Shown one piece after another: positions 24,108-33,966 of a DNA stretch of 64,000 nt. Position 1 is the first letter of the stretch, and every line of letters begins with the position of its first letter. Made by a program: the position numbers and the translations under genes. This DNA is from Paenibacillus flagellatus. Lineage in GTDB: Bacteria > Bacillota > Bacilli > Paenibacillales > NBRC-103111. The stretch is taken from contig NZ_QJVJ01000001.1 of the NCBI RefSeq assembly GCF_003217775.1, forward strand, positions 1-64,000, in the 5' to 3' direction. The notes under the pieces were generated by a model. The model saw nothing but the letters and a program-made list of their open reading frames with translations, did no database searches and was not told the DNA's origin.

Positions 24108-25364
24108 TTAGCGGGGCGCGTCTTCCGCAGCTTCGCGCCGCTGCAGCACGTTCGCGACGATGTGCTCCAGCTCGTGGGGCTCGTTCGTATGGTTGTAGAT
24201 GCCCAAAAATGCGCTCGTCGCTTCCGGAACGCTGCCGATCAGCCGGTTGACCGCCGTCTGCTCGGGGGAGAGCGGCACGTTCTTCGTCACGTGGCACGCC
24301 ATATAAAACCGCGCAAGCAGCTTGCGCTCCAGCTCGCCCGCGTATTCGCCCGCCATCGCCTTCCAATGCGGCTCCCAGCTCGCCCGAGAGGCGAGTACCT
24401 TCGTCAGCACGCGGGCGCCGTACAGCGCGTCGTGCTGCCCCTGGCCGACGGCCGGATCCTTGAAGGCGAGCGCGTCTCCCGTCAGCGCCCAGCCGCGGCC
24501 CATTTCCTCGTACCAGTCGTTATCGTAGCCGTGCAGTCCCTTGATCGGTCCGACCAGCTTGGCGTCGCGCAGCCTCTGCGGAAACGACGTGGCGGCGAAG
24601 CCTGCGTCGATCGATTCCCGGAAGCTCGTCTCGGGCTCTCGGGCGAACTTGTCGAGCCGCTCCCGCCAAGCAAGCGGGACCATGAGGCCGATGACGTACA
24701 AATTATCGCTGGTCGGGAACACGATGGCCACATATTCGCCCATTTTGTAAAACTCCGTGCACCGTTCGCCATCCTGCCGGAAGCCTTCGAAATAGCCGAC
24801 ATACGAAGCGAAATCGGTCGGGACGGCCGTCTTCCGGACGCTTCCCGCCCACTGCCGCACCTGGGACCTTCTCCCGTCCGCGCCGACGACGAGCTTCGCG
24901 TAGCAGGATTCCGGCTTCCCGTCCTGGCCGACCCCCTCGACGCCGACGACGGTATCGCCTTCGCGCAGCAGGCCCGTAGCGCGAAACTGCTCCCGCGCGG
25001 TCACGTTCGGAAGGGAAGCGGCATGCTCGAACAAAATCCGGTCGAGGTGGGTGCGCCGGATGCACAGACAGTCGGTTTCCCCGGCCGCTTCCGGAAACAA
25101 GCCGTCGATGACCGCATCCTCCATTTGCACGAACGCCCTTCGGTACGTCGGCGTTCCCGTCGCCAGCAGCCGGTCGAGCACGCCCATCTCGCGAAGCATC
25201 GCCACCGAGTTGTTAAAAAAATTGTGCGTCGACAGCACGTCGCTTGGAAATCGCGCCCGGTCCAGCAGCAGCACCTCGTACCCCGCCCGGCCGAGCTCCC
25301 AAGCGAGCGCCGATCCGGCAATGCGGGCGCCGACGATCGCGACGTCATACGGTTTCTTCCTCAC
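24108..25364 (-). CDS. FAD-dependent oxidoreductase (geranylgeranyl reductase/monooxygenase type)
   Basis: The 418-residue flavoprotein has an N-terminal FAD-binding Rossmann motif, VAIVGARIAGSALAWELGRA, with LLLDR at the end of strand 2. The second FAD motif is in GDALAFKDPAVGQGQHDALY. This arrangement matches the group that includes geranylgeranyl reductases, aromatic-ring monooxygenases and flavin halogenases; the WxWxIP halogenase motif is absent. The substrate is unknown. It is encoded just downstream of, and in the same direction as, a large LuxR-type regulator, which may control it. Confidence 0.88.
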   Translation of the reverse strand: MRKKPYDVAIVGARIAGSALAWELGRAGYEVLLLDRARFPSDVLSTHNFFNNSVAMLREMGVLDRLLATGTPTYRRAFVQMEDAVIDGLFPEAAGETDCLCIRRTHLDRILFEHAASLPNVTAREQFRATGLLREGDTVVGVEGVGQDGKPESCYAKLVVGADGRRSQVRQWAGSVRKTAVPTDFASYVGYFEGFRQDGERCTEFYKMGEYVAIVFPTSDNLYVIGLMVPLAWRERLDKFAREPETSFRESIDAGFAATSFPQRLRDAKLVGPIKGLHGYDNDWYEEMGRGWALTGDALAFKDPAVGQGQHDALYGARVLTKVLASRASWEPHWKAMAGEYAGELERKLLARFYMACHVTKNVPLSPEQTAVNRLIGSVPEATSAFLGIYNHTNEPHELEHIVANVLQRREAAEDAPR

Positions 25365-25454
25365 TCCATCTCCTCCTCAAGTCCGACTTCCCCGATTGTA
25401 CCGCCCTGCGGCGCGGATCGCGTCTATCGAACGATATAGAAGGAGATATAAGTT

Positions 25455-28151
25455 TCAGCGCAACGGCGGACGCCCTTCCTCTTCGTCCAGCAGTCCCAAT
25501 CGTTCCGCCTCGCGGATCGCTTGAACCCGGCCGCGCGCCTGCAGCTTGCCGTAAATGCGATGCAGGTGAAGCTTCACCGTTCCTTCGGTGAGGACAAGCC
25601 GCGCGGCGATTTCTTTGTTGGCCAGCCCGCGGGCCATCAGCCGCAGCACGTCCGTCTCCCGCGCCGTAAGCGCATCCGGCCGGCGCGGGATCGCCGGCGG
25701 CGACGCGGATGGCGCAGAGGCGCTCCCGCCCGCATCGAAGGCTTCGACGATCGTGCGGATATAGGCGGGCGCGATGCCGTCGAACCGCCCGTCCCGCTTC
25801 GCCTCGCCGCCCCTCGCTCCGCCGAGCGCCTCGAGGACGAACGGGCCGGCGTCCGCGAACGAGCGCACGTAGCCTTCCGCCTGGCCGATCCGCAGCGCGG
25901 CTCGGAGCGAGGCCGCGCTCTCCTCCGTCCGGCGCCGCAGCCAGGCGATCTCCGCATCGAGCAGCAAGGCGTGCAGCTCGGTCATGACGTTGCCGGCCCC
26001 GCGGGCGGAGCGCAGCAGCGCCTCCGTTTGCGCCTTCGCCGCGTCGAGGCCGCCCTGCTCCATAAGCGTGCGCGCGCAGGCGAGTCGCTCGTAATCGGTT
26101 ACGGGAGCCGGCGCATCCCCCGCCTCGCCGGCGTCTTTGGCCAGCCAGGACGCCGTCCAGGACCGGGCCGTTTCGGCGTCCCCGATCGCGGCGCGCTGCC
26201 GGGCCCGCTTCGCCTCCAGCTTGTCGTACCAGCGGGTCGTCTGCATATGCCGGCTTTCCATGCTCCGTATCGCCCGCTCGACCGTCGCCCCGGACTCCTC
26301 GCGGCGACCTTCGGCCGCCAAGACGTCGGCCATACAAATGACGGCCGGCACATAGGCGCCCAGCACGCCGAACGTCCAGCCGAGTCGAACGGCTTCCTTG
26401 ACGGAGGCGTACGCTTCGTCCAAACGGTTGCGCTCGTACAGCACCTCGCCCATCGCCGCCTGCTGGTAGGCGGTGTAAGGAAAGTCGAGCAAATCGTTTT
26501 TGGCCAAAAAATGACCGTACGAGCGGTGATACGTTCCGGCATGGCTCACTCGCCCGTCGAAGCCCATCTTCCCGCGTATAAACGGCACCGTTCCTTCGTT
26601 CAGCTCGATGCCGTGGCCGAGCAGGATCGGGACGTCGCGGCTCGGCAAGTCGTCGCGCGCCTCGTACCGCTTGATCAGCGTCAAGGCCCGTTCGAAGTTT
26701 CCCGACAAGATCGCACAAAAATTATCGGCGATGTCCACCTCCTCGCGCAGCCGGACCGCGAGAGCGGCTTCGCCCTCCGCCTCGAGCCGGCGAAGCATCG
26801 CCCTCATGCCGACGATTGTCGGCTGCACCCGCTCGTAACGCCCGCTCATCAGCTCCGTCCAGACGCGGAGCATGAGGAGGAGGGGACGTTCGGCCTCCTC
26901 GCCCGGCATCCGGTCCAGCCAATTCCGCATCGTCGTCGTCTCCCGCCGTTTCAGCCATATCGAGGCATGCCGCTCCAGCCAGTCGGCCGCATTCCCGTAT
27001 GCGCCGCCCTCGATCGCATGGTGGATCGCTTCCTCGATCAGCCCGTTCGCTTCGAACCACTCCGCCGCCCTGGCGTGCAGCGCGGCGACGTCCGCCTCCG
27101 CTTCGCCGGCAAGACGGCTTCGCAAAAAGTCCGCGAACAGATGATGATACCGGTACCAGCATCGTTCCTCGTCGAGGGCGATCAGGAACAGCCCTTGTCG
27201 CTCCAGCTCGGACAAGCATGCCCGCTTCCCGGCATCGGCCGTGACCGCGGCGCACAGCGAGTCGTTCATCCGCTCCAAAATCGACGTCGAGACGAGAAAC
27301 CGTTTCAGCTCGTCGTCCAAGCCGTCGAACAGCTCCTCCAGCATATAATCGGCCACGTGCCGGTGACGCCCGGTTATCGGCGGACGGGCTCCGGCCCGAT
27401 CGCCGGAGCGGGGCAAGGACAGGACGGCCAGCTGGAGCATGGCCGCCCAGCCCTCCGTCCGGCTGGCCAGCTGGCGCAGCAGTGGTTCGTCCGGCATCGT
27501 CCCCGTCCGGCCCGTCCAGAACGACGCGATTTCGTCGTCCGTAAACCGCAGCTCGCTCATTCCGATTTCGCACAGCGTTCCGCCGACCCGCATGGCCGCC
27601 ACCGGGAACGGAACGTTGACCCGGCTCAGCACGCACACATGCACATGGGCGGGCAGCCGGCCGATCCATCGGTACAGGTCGGAGTGAATAAGCTCCGAAT
27701 CGATCGTATGATAATCGTCGAGCACGAGCACGGTCGTCTCCCGGCGTTCACTTAGCCGGGCGATCAGCCGGGAGGCGGCCCGTTCGGCGGATAACGGCTC
27801 GGACGAGAGCCGCTCGCCCTCGTTCGCTTCCTCCGGCTCGGAGAACGTCCGGTCGAGAGCGGCGGCCACGTACGTCCAAAACCGCAGCCGATCGTTCTCG
27901 CCCTTGTCGAGCGAAACCCAGCCGAACCGCGCCTGCGCGCTTCTCAGCCAGCTGCCCACCAGCGTCGACTTGCCGTACCCCGCCGGAGCGACGACAGTCG
28001 TCAGTCTGCAGCGCAGCGCTTCGGACAAGCGGCCGTACAGACGCCCCCGCGTTACGAGAACGGGCGGATTTTCCGGCACGTGCAGCTTCGTCGGCAGCAG
28101 ACGGCTTCCTCCGTTCCCCGTATCTCGCCCATGCTCCCCGTTATTTCGCAT
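25455..28151 (-). CDS. MalT-like large ATP-binding LuxR family regulator (LAL)
   Basis: The 898-residue regulator has an N-terminal STAND-type NTPase domain with Walker A in VVAPAGYGKSTLVGSW (about 52-67) and Walker B in TTVLVLDDYHTI. A helical, TPR-like middle follows, then a C-terminal LuxR/GerE helix-turn-helix with LTARETDVLRLMARGLANKE and EGTVKLHLHRIYGKL. MalT-like proteins oligomerise with ATP and an inducer to activate promoters. The adjacent downstream flavoprotein gene is a natural candidate target. Coding sequence here is very GC-rich (long overlapping frames on all strands), typical of this genome. Confidence 0.93.
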   Translation of the reverse strand: MRNNGEHGRDTGNGGSRLLPTKLHVPENPPVLVTRGRLYGRLSEALRCRLTTVVAPAGYGKSTLVGSWLRSAQARFGWVSLDKGENDRLRFWTYVAAALDRTFSEPEEANEGERLSSEPLSAERAASRLIARLSERRETTVLVLDDYHTIDSELIHSDLYRWIGRLPAHVHVCVLSRVNVPFPVAAMRVGGTLCEIGMSELRFTDDEIASFWTGRTGTMPDEPLLRQLASRTEGWAAMLQLAVLSLPRSGDRAGARPPITGRHRHVADYMLEELFDGLDDELKRFLVSTSILERMNDSLCAAVTADAGKRACLSELERQGLFLIALDEERCWYRYHHLFADFLRSRLAGEAEADVAALHARAAEWFEANGLIEEAIHHAIEGGAYGNAADWLERHASIWLKRRETTTMRNWLDRMPGEEAERPLLLMLRVWTELMSGRYERVQPTIVGMRAMLRRLEAEGEAALAVRLREEVDIADNFCAILSGNFERALTLIKRYEARDDLPSRDVPILLGHGIELNEGTVPFIRGKMGFDGRVSHAGTYHRSYGHFLAKNDLLDFPYTAYQQAAMGEVLYERNRLDEAYASVKEAVRLGWTFGVLGAYVPAVICMADVLAAEGRREESGATVERAIRSMESRHMQTTRWYDKLEAKRARQRAAIGDAETARSWTASWLAKDAGEAGDAPAPVTDYERLACARTLMEQGGLDAAKAQTEALLRSARGAGNVMTELHALLLDAEIAWLRRRTEESAASLRAALRIGQAEGYVRSFADAGPFVLEALGGARGGEAKRDGRFDGIAPAYIRTIVEAFDAGGSASAPSASPPAIPRRPDALTARETDVLRLMARGLANKEIAARLVLTEGTVKLHLHRIYGKLQARGRVQAIREAERLGLLDEEEGRPPLR

Positions 28152-28374
28152 CGCGTCTCTCCCTCGCTCCCGTTCCTCGGTTTAACCGTTCCCGACCTTC
28201 AGCCTCTCTCTCCTACTTCTATTCAACGGAGCGGCCCCCCCTTCCTCCATCGAGACGGGATATCGGCTGGCGTCTCTCGACGACGTCGACGTTTTGGGGG
28301 ATTGACGACCGCCAAATAAAAAATATAATAAGGATAGTATTTGTCGTAATTATTTCCATAGGAGGAGGACACCT

Positions 28375-28793
28375 ATGAAACCGAGCGTCCCTTCAACGCC
28401 GTACGGTACGAATCGTAGCGGCGGCACGGCGCTGTACACGTCGTTGCGTCTCGTACTCGGCCCATTTACGTCATCGGAGCGGTCAACGGATTTTTGTTCC
28501 GCTTCGGCTTCGAGACGATTTTGCCGGAAAGTCCGGAGGCGATTCGTCTGCTCGGCACCGGCTACCTGCTCGTAACGGAGAAATCGCTCGAGCTGGCCGG
28601 CGGACTTTTGCTGCTGTCGGGCCGCTTCGTACCGCTAGCCGCGGCCGCCTTGTTTCCCGTAACCGTCAACATCGTGCTGTTCCATGCGTTCGTCGATCGC
28701 GGTTTGCTCCCGCTCGTACTCGGGATGCTGGCCGCTCACCTGTACGTGCTCTGGACGAAGCGCAGCCATTATGCGGGGCTTTTCGAGTCATGA
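28375..28793 (+). pseudogene. DoxX-like membrane protein, frameshifted
   Basis: Translation starts at ATG 28375 after AGGAGGAGG and reads MKPSVPSTPYGTNRSGGTAL through LYTSLRLVLG. The rest of the protein continues in another frame as PIYVIGAVNGFLFRFGFETI and ends in WTKRSHYAGLFES. One extra C in the CCC run at 28461-28463 would join the two parts into a single product of about 139 residues with four hydrophobic helices, DoxX/DoxD-like. It is either a true recent frameshift or a sequence error. The intact ribosome binding site and unspoilt second part favour a recent event. Confidence 0.75.
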
Positions 28794-28814
28794 CCTTGGG
28801 CGGCCGCGGAACGC

Positions 28815-28856
28815 GACGACGAAGCCCGCGATCGTCCGACCGCGGGCTTCGTCGTC
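28815..28856 (+). terminator. Strong hairpin after the DoxX-like gene
   Basis: GACGACGAAGCCCGCG and CGCGGGCTTCGTCGTC form a perfect 16-bp stem. The T-run is weak (TGTT). Confidence 0.65.
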
Positions 28857-28888
28857 TGTTCGGTTACGGTATCGGCCGGTATCGGCCC

Positions 28889-29944
28889 TTACCGATGGGC
28901 GAGCGCTTCCCGGTCTATTGCTTGAGGAGGCTGCTCCAGCCAGCCTTGGTCGATCAACAGATTGGCGCCGTCCTCCACATATTTGCCGACATCCAGCAGA
29001 AGACGTCCGTACTTCGCGGCGATATCGCGCCGCGCGCTCATCGACAGCGCATTGGCGTATGCGCGAACGCGCACCATAAACATGTCCAGCTTGTGGAAAA
29101 CCATCAGCTTGTCCGAGAACGGCGCGACGGTCGAAGTCGTCACCAATGGATCGAATATCTCGAACGACGACAAATCTTCTTGCAGGAGCACTTTGTCCAA
29201 AGCATCGTAATGTTTGCTCACGATTTCCTTGCCCCTCAAAAAGAAATCTCTCGCCTTCTCCAATCGGGCCACTTGACTGAAGCCGATCAGGATGGCTTTG
29301 CTCGTCGCGTTGTTTTCGAGGTTATCGTATAAATGCGTAATTTCCAACGCCTGAAGCGGCCTCACGTCTCCGAATAAGCCGTTCAAGTAGCTTTGCTTTG
29401 CCACAAAGTCCACTCGATTCGGATAAGGAATATACGGAGGCTTCGTAAGCAGCCCTTTATCGATCAACACTTCGTTGACCTGATTCAAAAACTTCACCGT
29501 CGAATCGATCGCTTGGGTAAAAAAGTCCCGTACGTCCGCCCTCGTTACCAGCGGGACGGCGATGCCGTAAAGGCTGATGCCCGCTTTCCCCACATATTTC
29601 AAATAGTGCAAATAAAATTCGTCTTCGAACAGCCGGGGCGCTCCCGGATTCACATCCTCTTTCGTAAATCCTTTCGGAATCGGGAACTGCTCCTGTTCGA
29701 ATATGTCCTTGATCGTTTGCACGAACTGCTCGGACAAATGCCGAGCGTTCAGCAGAACCTGCTTGATCTCTTGATCCTCTACATGGTTCAACATATGACC
29801 GAGAACGCATACGGACATGGTGTTGCCGATGTAGGTGGCCCAAAGCTTCCCTTGCTCGGCGGAAGTCAGCTTCTCGTTAGCTTGATGTCGACTGCCGGCA
29901 CCTTGGTTCCCCGCAGCGTGTTTCGTCGGTTTTACCGTTTCCAT
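28889..29944 (-). CDS. DUF3231 family protein, two-domain
   Basis: The 351-residue protein has two similar helical halves of about 160 residues. Each begins with a LTSAEQGKLWATYIGNTMSV / LQALEITHLYDNLENNATSK type segment and carries acidic and His residues placed as in ferritin-like four-helix bundles. DUF3231 proteins are common in spore-forming Bacilli and some are spore-associated; their function is unknown. There is no signal peptide or membrane segment. Confidence 0.85.
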   Translation of the reverse strand: METVKPTKHAAGNQGAGSRHQANEKLTSAEQGKLWATYIGNTMSVCVLGHMLNHVEDQEIKQVLLNARHLSEQFVQTIKDIFEQEQFPIPKGFTKEDVNPGAPRLFEDEFYLHYLKYVGKAGISLYGIAVPLVTRADVRDFFTQAIDSTVKFLNQVNEVLIDKGLLTKPPYIPYPNRVDFVAKQSYLNGLFGDVRPLQALEITHLYDNLENNATSKAILIGFSQVARLEKARDFFLRGKEIVSKHYDALDKVLLQEDLSSFEIFDPLVTTSTVAPFSDKLMVFHKLDMFMVRVRAYANALSMSARRDIAAKYGRLLLDVGKYVEDGANLLIDQGWLEQPPQAIDREALAHR

Positions 29945-30038
29945 GGTCGTCCTCCGTTCATTCGGTTTCCACTTATTCTCTCCATGCCAAACGTGAAATA
30001 TGTTAACGGATTTTGGATGCGCTCCATGGGGAAGAACG

Positions 30039-31541
30039 TCATCGTCTGGCGTAGATTTTCATCACGATATAGAGAGAGGCCGCTATGCCGACGACCGCCA
30101 TATGGACGATCCCCGAAATCGTCCCTTGGAATGAGAGCCACGTAAAGACCCAGTCCGCGGAGTAATAGGCGCCGGTCAAGAGCATGCCGATCTTAACCGT
30201 ATCATAAACGGTTTGCTTCAGGGGAAGCGCAATCCGCAACGTTTTGGCGAGCGCCGCGGCGTTCCACGAGGTCGAGATCACCTCCAGCGCCAAAATGCCG
30301 ATGACGGCCCCGACATAACCGAACCCGGGGATGGCAATCAAGAAATAGCTGCAAGACAGCGATCCGACGATCGCGGCGGCCAAGCCCAGGAGTGGCTGGG
30401 ACTTTCTCGCTCCCGCCCATAGGATGACGGTCGTCAGCTCGCGAATGCCGGCCAAAATCGGCACGACGGCCAAGCACCGGATCGCGCGCGCGGCGGAGTC
30501 GTTCGAGAAAAGTAGAGCGGACCAAACATCGGCAAACGCAAACAAACAGAAGCTGGACGCCATTCCCCACAACCATCCGATCCGCAACGCGTATTCGGAG
30601 CGGCTCCGGAACACGCTTTTCCGACGACTTGTCCAATCGCCCGCCAGCCTCGTCGATAACGTATACGCCAGAGCCACCGTCAATAAGACGGGCATATACA
30701 CGACCAACGATCCCATCCCCGTCAATTCGCCGAATATCGAGACGGCCTCGGATGCGCTGTACCCGGACGTTTGAAGACGGTACGGGATCAAATAGGCGTC
30801 CAGCAAATCGGACAACGGAACGATGAATCGGGTTGCCGAGAGCGACGCCGACGACACGATAAAAAAACGAAGCGATTGGTGCCCGCTCAGCGCCGAAGTG
30901 CTGCTTTTCCCGGCCGTAATGGACCGCATCTCGCGGCCGTTGATGACGAGCGCCATAAACAGGACCGCCGCCATCGCTCCGGCAAACGCACCCGAAATCG
31001 CCCCCCCGACGGCATGCGGTAAGCCGTAGGGGGTGAAGGCATAGACGGCCGCAATCATGACGGTTACTCGGACGATCTGCTCGACCAGTTCCGAAAGCGC
31101 GATTTGCCCGTGCATATCCAAGCCTTGCAGATGCCCTCGCAAAATGGCCAGCAGCGGAACCACGCAAAGGGCCGGCGACATGTAACGGAGAGCCGTCCCC
31201 AGTTGGTCGCTGCCCATGTAGGCGGCGATCGTATCGGAAAACCGGAAGCTTGCATATCCGGCCATACATCCGGCTGCAAGCACCGCCGCCGATAGCCGGA
31301 TAAACAAATACCGCCCTCTCGCGTAGCTGTGGGCGGTTGCGAGCGCCAGCGCGGTAGGAAGCCCCCCTACGATAATCGTAAGGGCGAATCCGTACACCGC
31401 ATAAACCATCTGATACAGTCCGATTCCTTCCGGCCCGAGCACGCGAAAGAGCGGGATTCGGGCCGCGACGCCGAGCAGCTTGATCATTATGAGAATAACC
31501 GAACGATACACCATATGTTTGATTACCGTACCGGAGCTCAC
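30039..31541 (-). CDS. SpoVB-like MATE/polysaccharide-transport family membrane protein
   Basis: The 500-residue integral membrane protein has 12-14 hydrophobic helices. The N-terminus MVYRSVILIMIKLLGVAARI and PLFRVLGPEGIGLYQMVYAV match the SpoVB/MurJ-like MOP flippases of sporeformers, which move lipid-linked envelope precursors across the membrane. Several paralogues usually exist, so it is named SpoVB-like rather than SpoVB. The gene stands alone. Its start at 31541 is supported by the family N-terminus; an obvious ribosome binding site is weak (GGTGAAG). Confidence 0.85.
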   Translation of the reverse strand: MSSGTVIKHMVYRSVILIMIKLLGVAARIPLFRVLGPEGIGLYQMVYAVYGFALTIIVGGLPTALALATAHSYARGRYLFIRLSAAVLAAGCMAGYASFRFSDTIAAYMGSDQLGTALRYMSPALCVVPLLAILRGHLQGLDMHGQIALSELVEQIVRVTVMIAAVYAFTPYGLPHAVGGAISGAFAGAMAAVLFMALVINGREMRSITAGKSSTSALSGHQSLRFFIVSSASLSATRFIVPLSDLLDAYLIPYRLQTSGYSASEAVSIFGELTGMGSLVVYMPVLLTVALAYTLSTRLAGDWTSRRKSVFRSRSEYALRIGWLWGMASSFCLFAFADVWSALLFSNDSAARAIRCLAVVPILAGIRELTTVILWAGARKSQPLLGLAAAIVGSLSCSYFLIAIPGFGYVGAVIGILALEVISTSWNAAALAKTLRIALPLKQTVYDTVKIGMLLTGAYYSADWVFTWLSFQGTISGIVHMAVVGIAASLYIVMKIYARR

Positions 31542-31612
31542 CGCTTCACCACATCCCCTACCCTACCATTGTATTAGGGTGGCGACGCCTTTATGAGCTT
31601 GGCCGAATGACG

Positions 31613-32749
31613 TCAATCCTTGATATGGAAAAGCCAGTACCGGGTATTTTTATCCCATCCCAAATCGAACGGGACGTGAAACCGGTCCGCCGTATGGCAA
31701 TTGACGAGAGGATAACCGTTGTCGTCGAACCCGACGATGACGGCAAAATGATCGATGTCTCCTTTTTTCCATTCATACGCGATGACATCTCCGGGCACCA
31801 GCTCCCCGATCGCGCTTTTCGGGTATTTGTCCGTCGGCTTCATGATCTGTTCGTACGTCCCTTTGGCCACCAAACGTCCGTACCCGCTGTACAACAAAAA
31901 CGATTTGAATTTGTCGGTCGATACCCATGCGTGGCTGCCGCCGGCGTTTTTCCAGTATCTCCACGTACTCGTCATGGGCAATCCGCCGCCCTCCTCGGCG
32001 TCGCCGATCACTTGCGAAACGAAATTGGTGCAGTCTCCGCCCAATGGAGTGTAGTCGCGGTATTTCCGATTGTACCGGTTATCGTTTCCCGCTCCCCAAG
32101 CCGCCCCGGCGTACCGGTCGGCATACGCGACCGCCTTGTCCCGGTTGTACGCTCTCGATTTTACGGCTTGTACGGGGGCCGTCGGGGAACGATTCGCGCG
32201 ATGTACGGAGGCGGAGAGGTTGTCCAGGCTGGGGATGAGACGAATATCCTCGTCGAACGGATCCGAATACCATTCGCTGACGACGAACCATTTGTCGTTT
32301 TGCTTCCGCAGCTTCACGACGTGGCGCGTCCCTACGCCGAAATGGTGTGTCGGGATGTCCGGACGATCGTACCGATACGACATTTTCAAGGTATGAACGA
32401 GCGATGCCTTAACGGTATCCGCCTGCTTGGTCAACCGCACGACACGGATCGAGCTGTCCGCCTGCACGAAGGTTATCCCTCTGTGCTTGGCCCAAGCTTG
32501 GACGTACGCGCTGCGATGAAACTCGTGCTTTTTCGCCTGTCGGCTTCCGCTCGAATCGTCCGAATAAAATTCCGTCACCAACCGTTCGTCCGGCTGAAGG
32601 AGCAATTTGGATTTGGATGCATAAAAGCTGTCCAGGAAGCCGACGATTTCCGTTTTCTCATCGGGCGATTGGGATTGCCGGGCCGTCACCTCGGAAGTCG
32701 TCATGCCTAGCAATACGAGCGCGCATGCTCCGATCTTGATCCATTTCAA
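31613..32749 (-). CDS. Secreted amidase-domain protein (Amidase_6 type)
   Basis: The 378-residue protein has a Sec signal (KIGACALVLLGMTTSEVTA, cleavage after about residue 23). A mixed N-terminal domain follows, and a C-terminal putative amidase domain starts at about residue 208. The likely catalytic Cys is in GGDCTNFVSQVI and the His in DIDHFAVIVG; NCHTADRF is also conserved. This NlpC/P60-like cysteine hydrolase group probably acts on peptide or amide bonds in the cell wall. The ribosome binding site is GGAGGTGG. Confidence 0.9.
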   Translation of the reverse strand: MKWIKIGACALVLLGMTTSEVTARQSQSPDEKTEIVGFLDSFYASKSKLLLQPDERLVTEFYSDDSSGSRQAKKHEFHRSAYVQAWAKHRGITFVQADSSIRVVRLTKQADTVKASLVHTLKMSYRYDRPDIPTHHFGVGTRHVVKLRKQNDKWFVVSEWYSDPFDEDIRLIPSLDNLSASVHRANRSPTAPVQAVKSRAYNRDKAVAYADRYAGAAWGAGNDNRYNRKYRDYTPLGGDCTNFVSQVIGDAEEGGGLPMTSTWRYWKNAGGSHAWVSTDKFKSFLLYSGYGRLVAKGTYEQIMKPTDKYPKSAIGELVPGDVIAYEWKKGDIDHFAVIVGFDDNGYPLVNCHTADRFHVPFDLGWDKNTRYWLFHIKD

Positions 32750-33337
32750 GCGTCCACCTCCTTCAAGGCCGGGTAACTCTCAGACATACATCAGTAATCT
32801 GTCCAGGTCCAATTTTCGTTATGTATCCGACCGTCGGCTCAAGGCCTTGCGGCGGGACTTCAAGAAAAGGCAAAGAAAGCCGATCCGGAGCTCGTGAAAA
32901 GGGCGTTGCGCACGATACTCCTGCAGCCGGGAAGAGGGGATTTCGGTTCTCGAGCATGCCAAAAAGCCGCAGAAACGCATCTGCGGCTGAAATGATGAAC
33001 GAACGATCCGTTCAACACTCGTTTGGCAAACAAAAATGGTCGTACCGGTAGTCGTCTTCCCGTGCATCATGCCGGAGCTCGCTGACGATGACGCGAACCG
33101 TGCGATTTCGTCATATTTCTCGTTCCAATCGCTTTGGCGCTTCACGTATAAACCGCTTCCGTAGCCCGTCCTGTTCAACGCCGTCTTCTTCTTCCTCTCG
33201 TGGTGTCCCATCCATAATGACGGAATCGCCGCCGTTTAGCGAATAGCGTATTGCCGCCTGAAGAGGATCATCGTCCAAGAACGACTTCGAGCCATACGCC
33301 GACCTCGAAAGGACTGACGAGCGGACGACTCCCTGTT
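32750..33337. other. Intergenic region, no convincing gene
   Basis: Overlapping short frames on both strands lack ribosome binding sites and recognisable families. One terminator-like hairpin at 32961-32988 faces left. A minus-strand frame runs on past the stop of the 129-residue gene but in another phase, which looks like an overlap artefact. The region may hold a small RNA ending at that hairpin or decayed coding sequence. Confidence 0.5.
32961..32988 (-). terminator. Intrinsic terminator, minus strand
   Basis: AGCCGCAG pairs with CTGCGGCT, followed on the minus strand by TTTTT. It may end the transcript of the 129-residue gene after a long 3' extension. Confidence 0.65.
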
Positions 33338-33727
33338 TCAGACGCTGCGGCCGTCCCCCATTTCCTGCGCCTCCCTGATCCGTTTCCGAATCTCCGAGGC
33401 GACGCCGGTCGGGTTGTCGACCTGGAATATCACATACCGATACTTGTCGTGTCCTTCCAGCTCCATAATCAAGAGAGGGACTCGGCTCTCGTACGAAAGA
33501 AAGTACCACTCGTCGGCGTATTTGAAGCTTCCTTCGAAAATATGAAGCGCGGAAAGGGAAGTTCCGGGCATCCGGAGCATCCATGGCGGAGCGTCGAAGT
33601 AATCGACATAGACGCTTTTGATCGTGCTGTAGGGCATCTTCAGTTTGAATTTCAAAGCGAAAAATCCGGTCGCTCCCGTCAAGTTCAGCAGGACGCCCTC
33701 TTCATCAAAATGAACTTCTCTTGCCAA
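33338..33727 (-). CDS. Hypothetical PH-like domain protein (129 aa)
   Basis: The start is a TTG at 33727 after AGGAGGGG, giving MAREVHFDEEGVLLNLTGAT. The sequence is predicted to be mainly beta-strand with a C-terminal helix (ASEIRKRIREAQEMG). It has the look of a bacterial PH-like domain: HIFEGSFKYADEWYFLSYES and YVIFQVDNP. It has no signal peptide or membrane helix. Function is unknown. Just upstream, a 45-codon hydrophobic open frame ending at 33741 has no usable start. Confidence 0.75.
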   Translation of the reverse strand: MAREVHFDEEGVLLNLTGATGFFALKFKLKMPYSTIKSVYVDYFDAPPWMLRMPGTSLSALHIFEGSFKYADEWYFLSYESRVPLLIMELEGHDKYRYVIFQVDNPTGVASEIRKRIREAQEMGDGRSV

Positions 33728-33917
33728 CGGTACCCCTCCTTTAGTCCGGTCGCTTTCCGTCTATTACGGTATACGCCGGCCGGGCGAAATATACGATCGA
33801 AACGAATATCGAGCCAAACGGCAATAAGCCGTCGAGTAAACGATATAGGAAAATGACGACTTTCGCAACGCCATGCGCGGGATCTTCGAGGAGCCCGGGA
33901 CGTTCCGCCCCATACAG

Positions 33918-33943
33918 AAAAAAAGGCGTCGAATCGACGCCTT
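33918..33943 (-). terminator. Terminator of the carbohydrate operon
   Basis: AAGGCGTCGATTCGACGCCTT on the minus strand forms a 10-bp stem followed by TTTTTT, 24 bp after the last gene of the ABC/beta-helix operon. Confidence 0.8.
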
Positions 33944-33966
33944 CCAATTGCCGGTGAACCGGTTCT

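Noticed and set aside
32819-33211. Minus-strand open frame of 130 codons
   Set aside because: It runs through a terminator hairpin, has no ribosome binding site and matches no family pattern.
33741-33905. Hydrophobic 45-codon open frame before the 129-aa gene (FLYRLLDGLLPFGSIFVSIV)
   Set aside because: It has no ATG, GTG or TTG start with a ribosome binding site after the upstream terminator; it could be a decayed membrane protein but cannot be supported.
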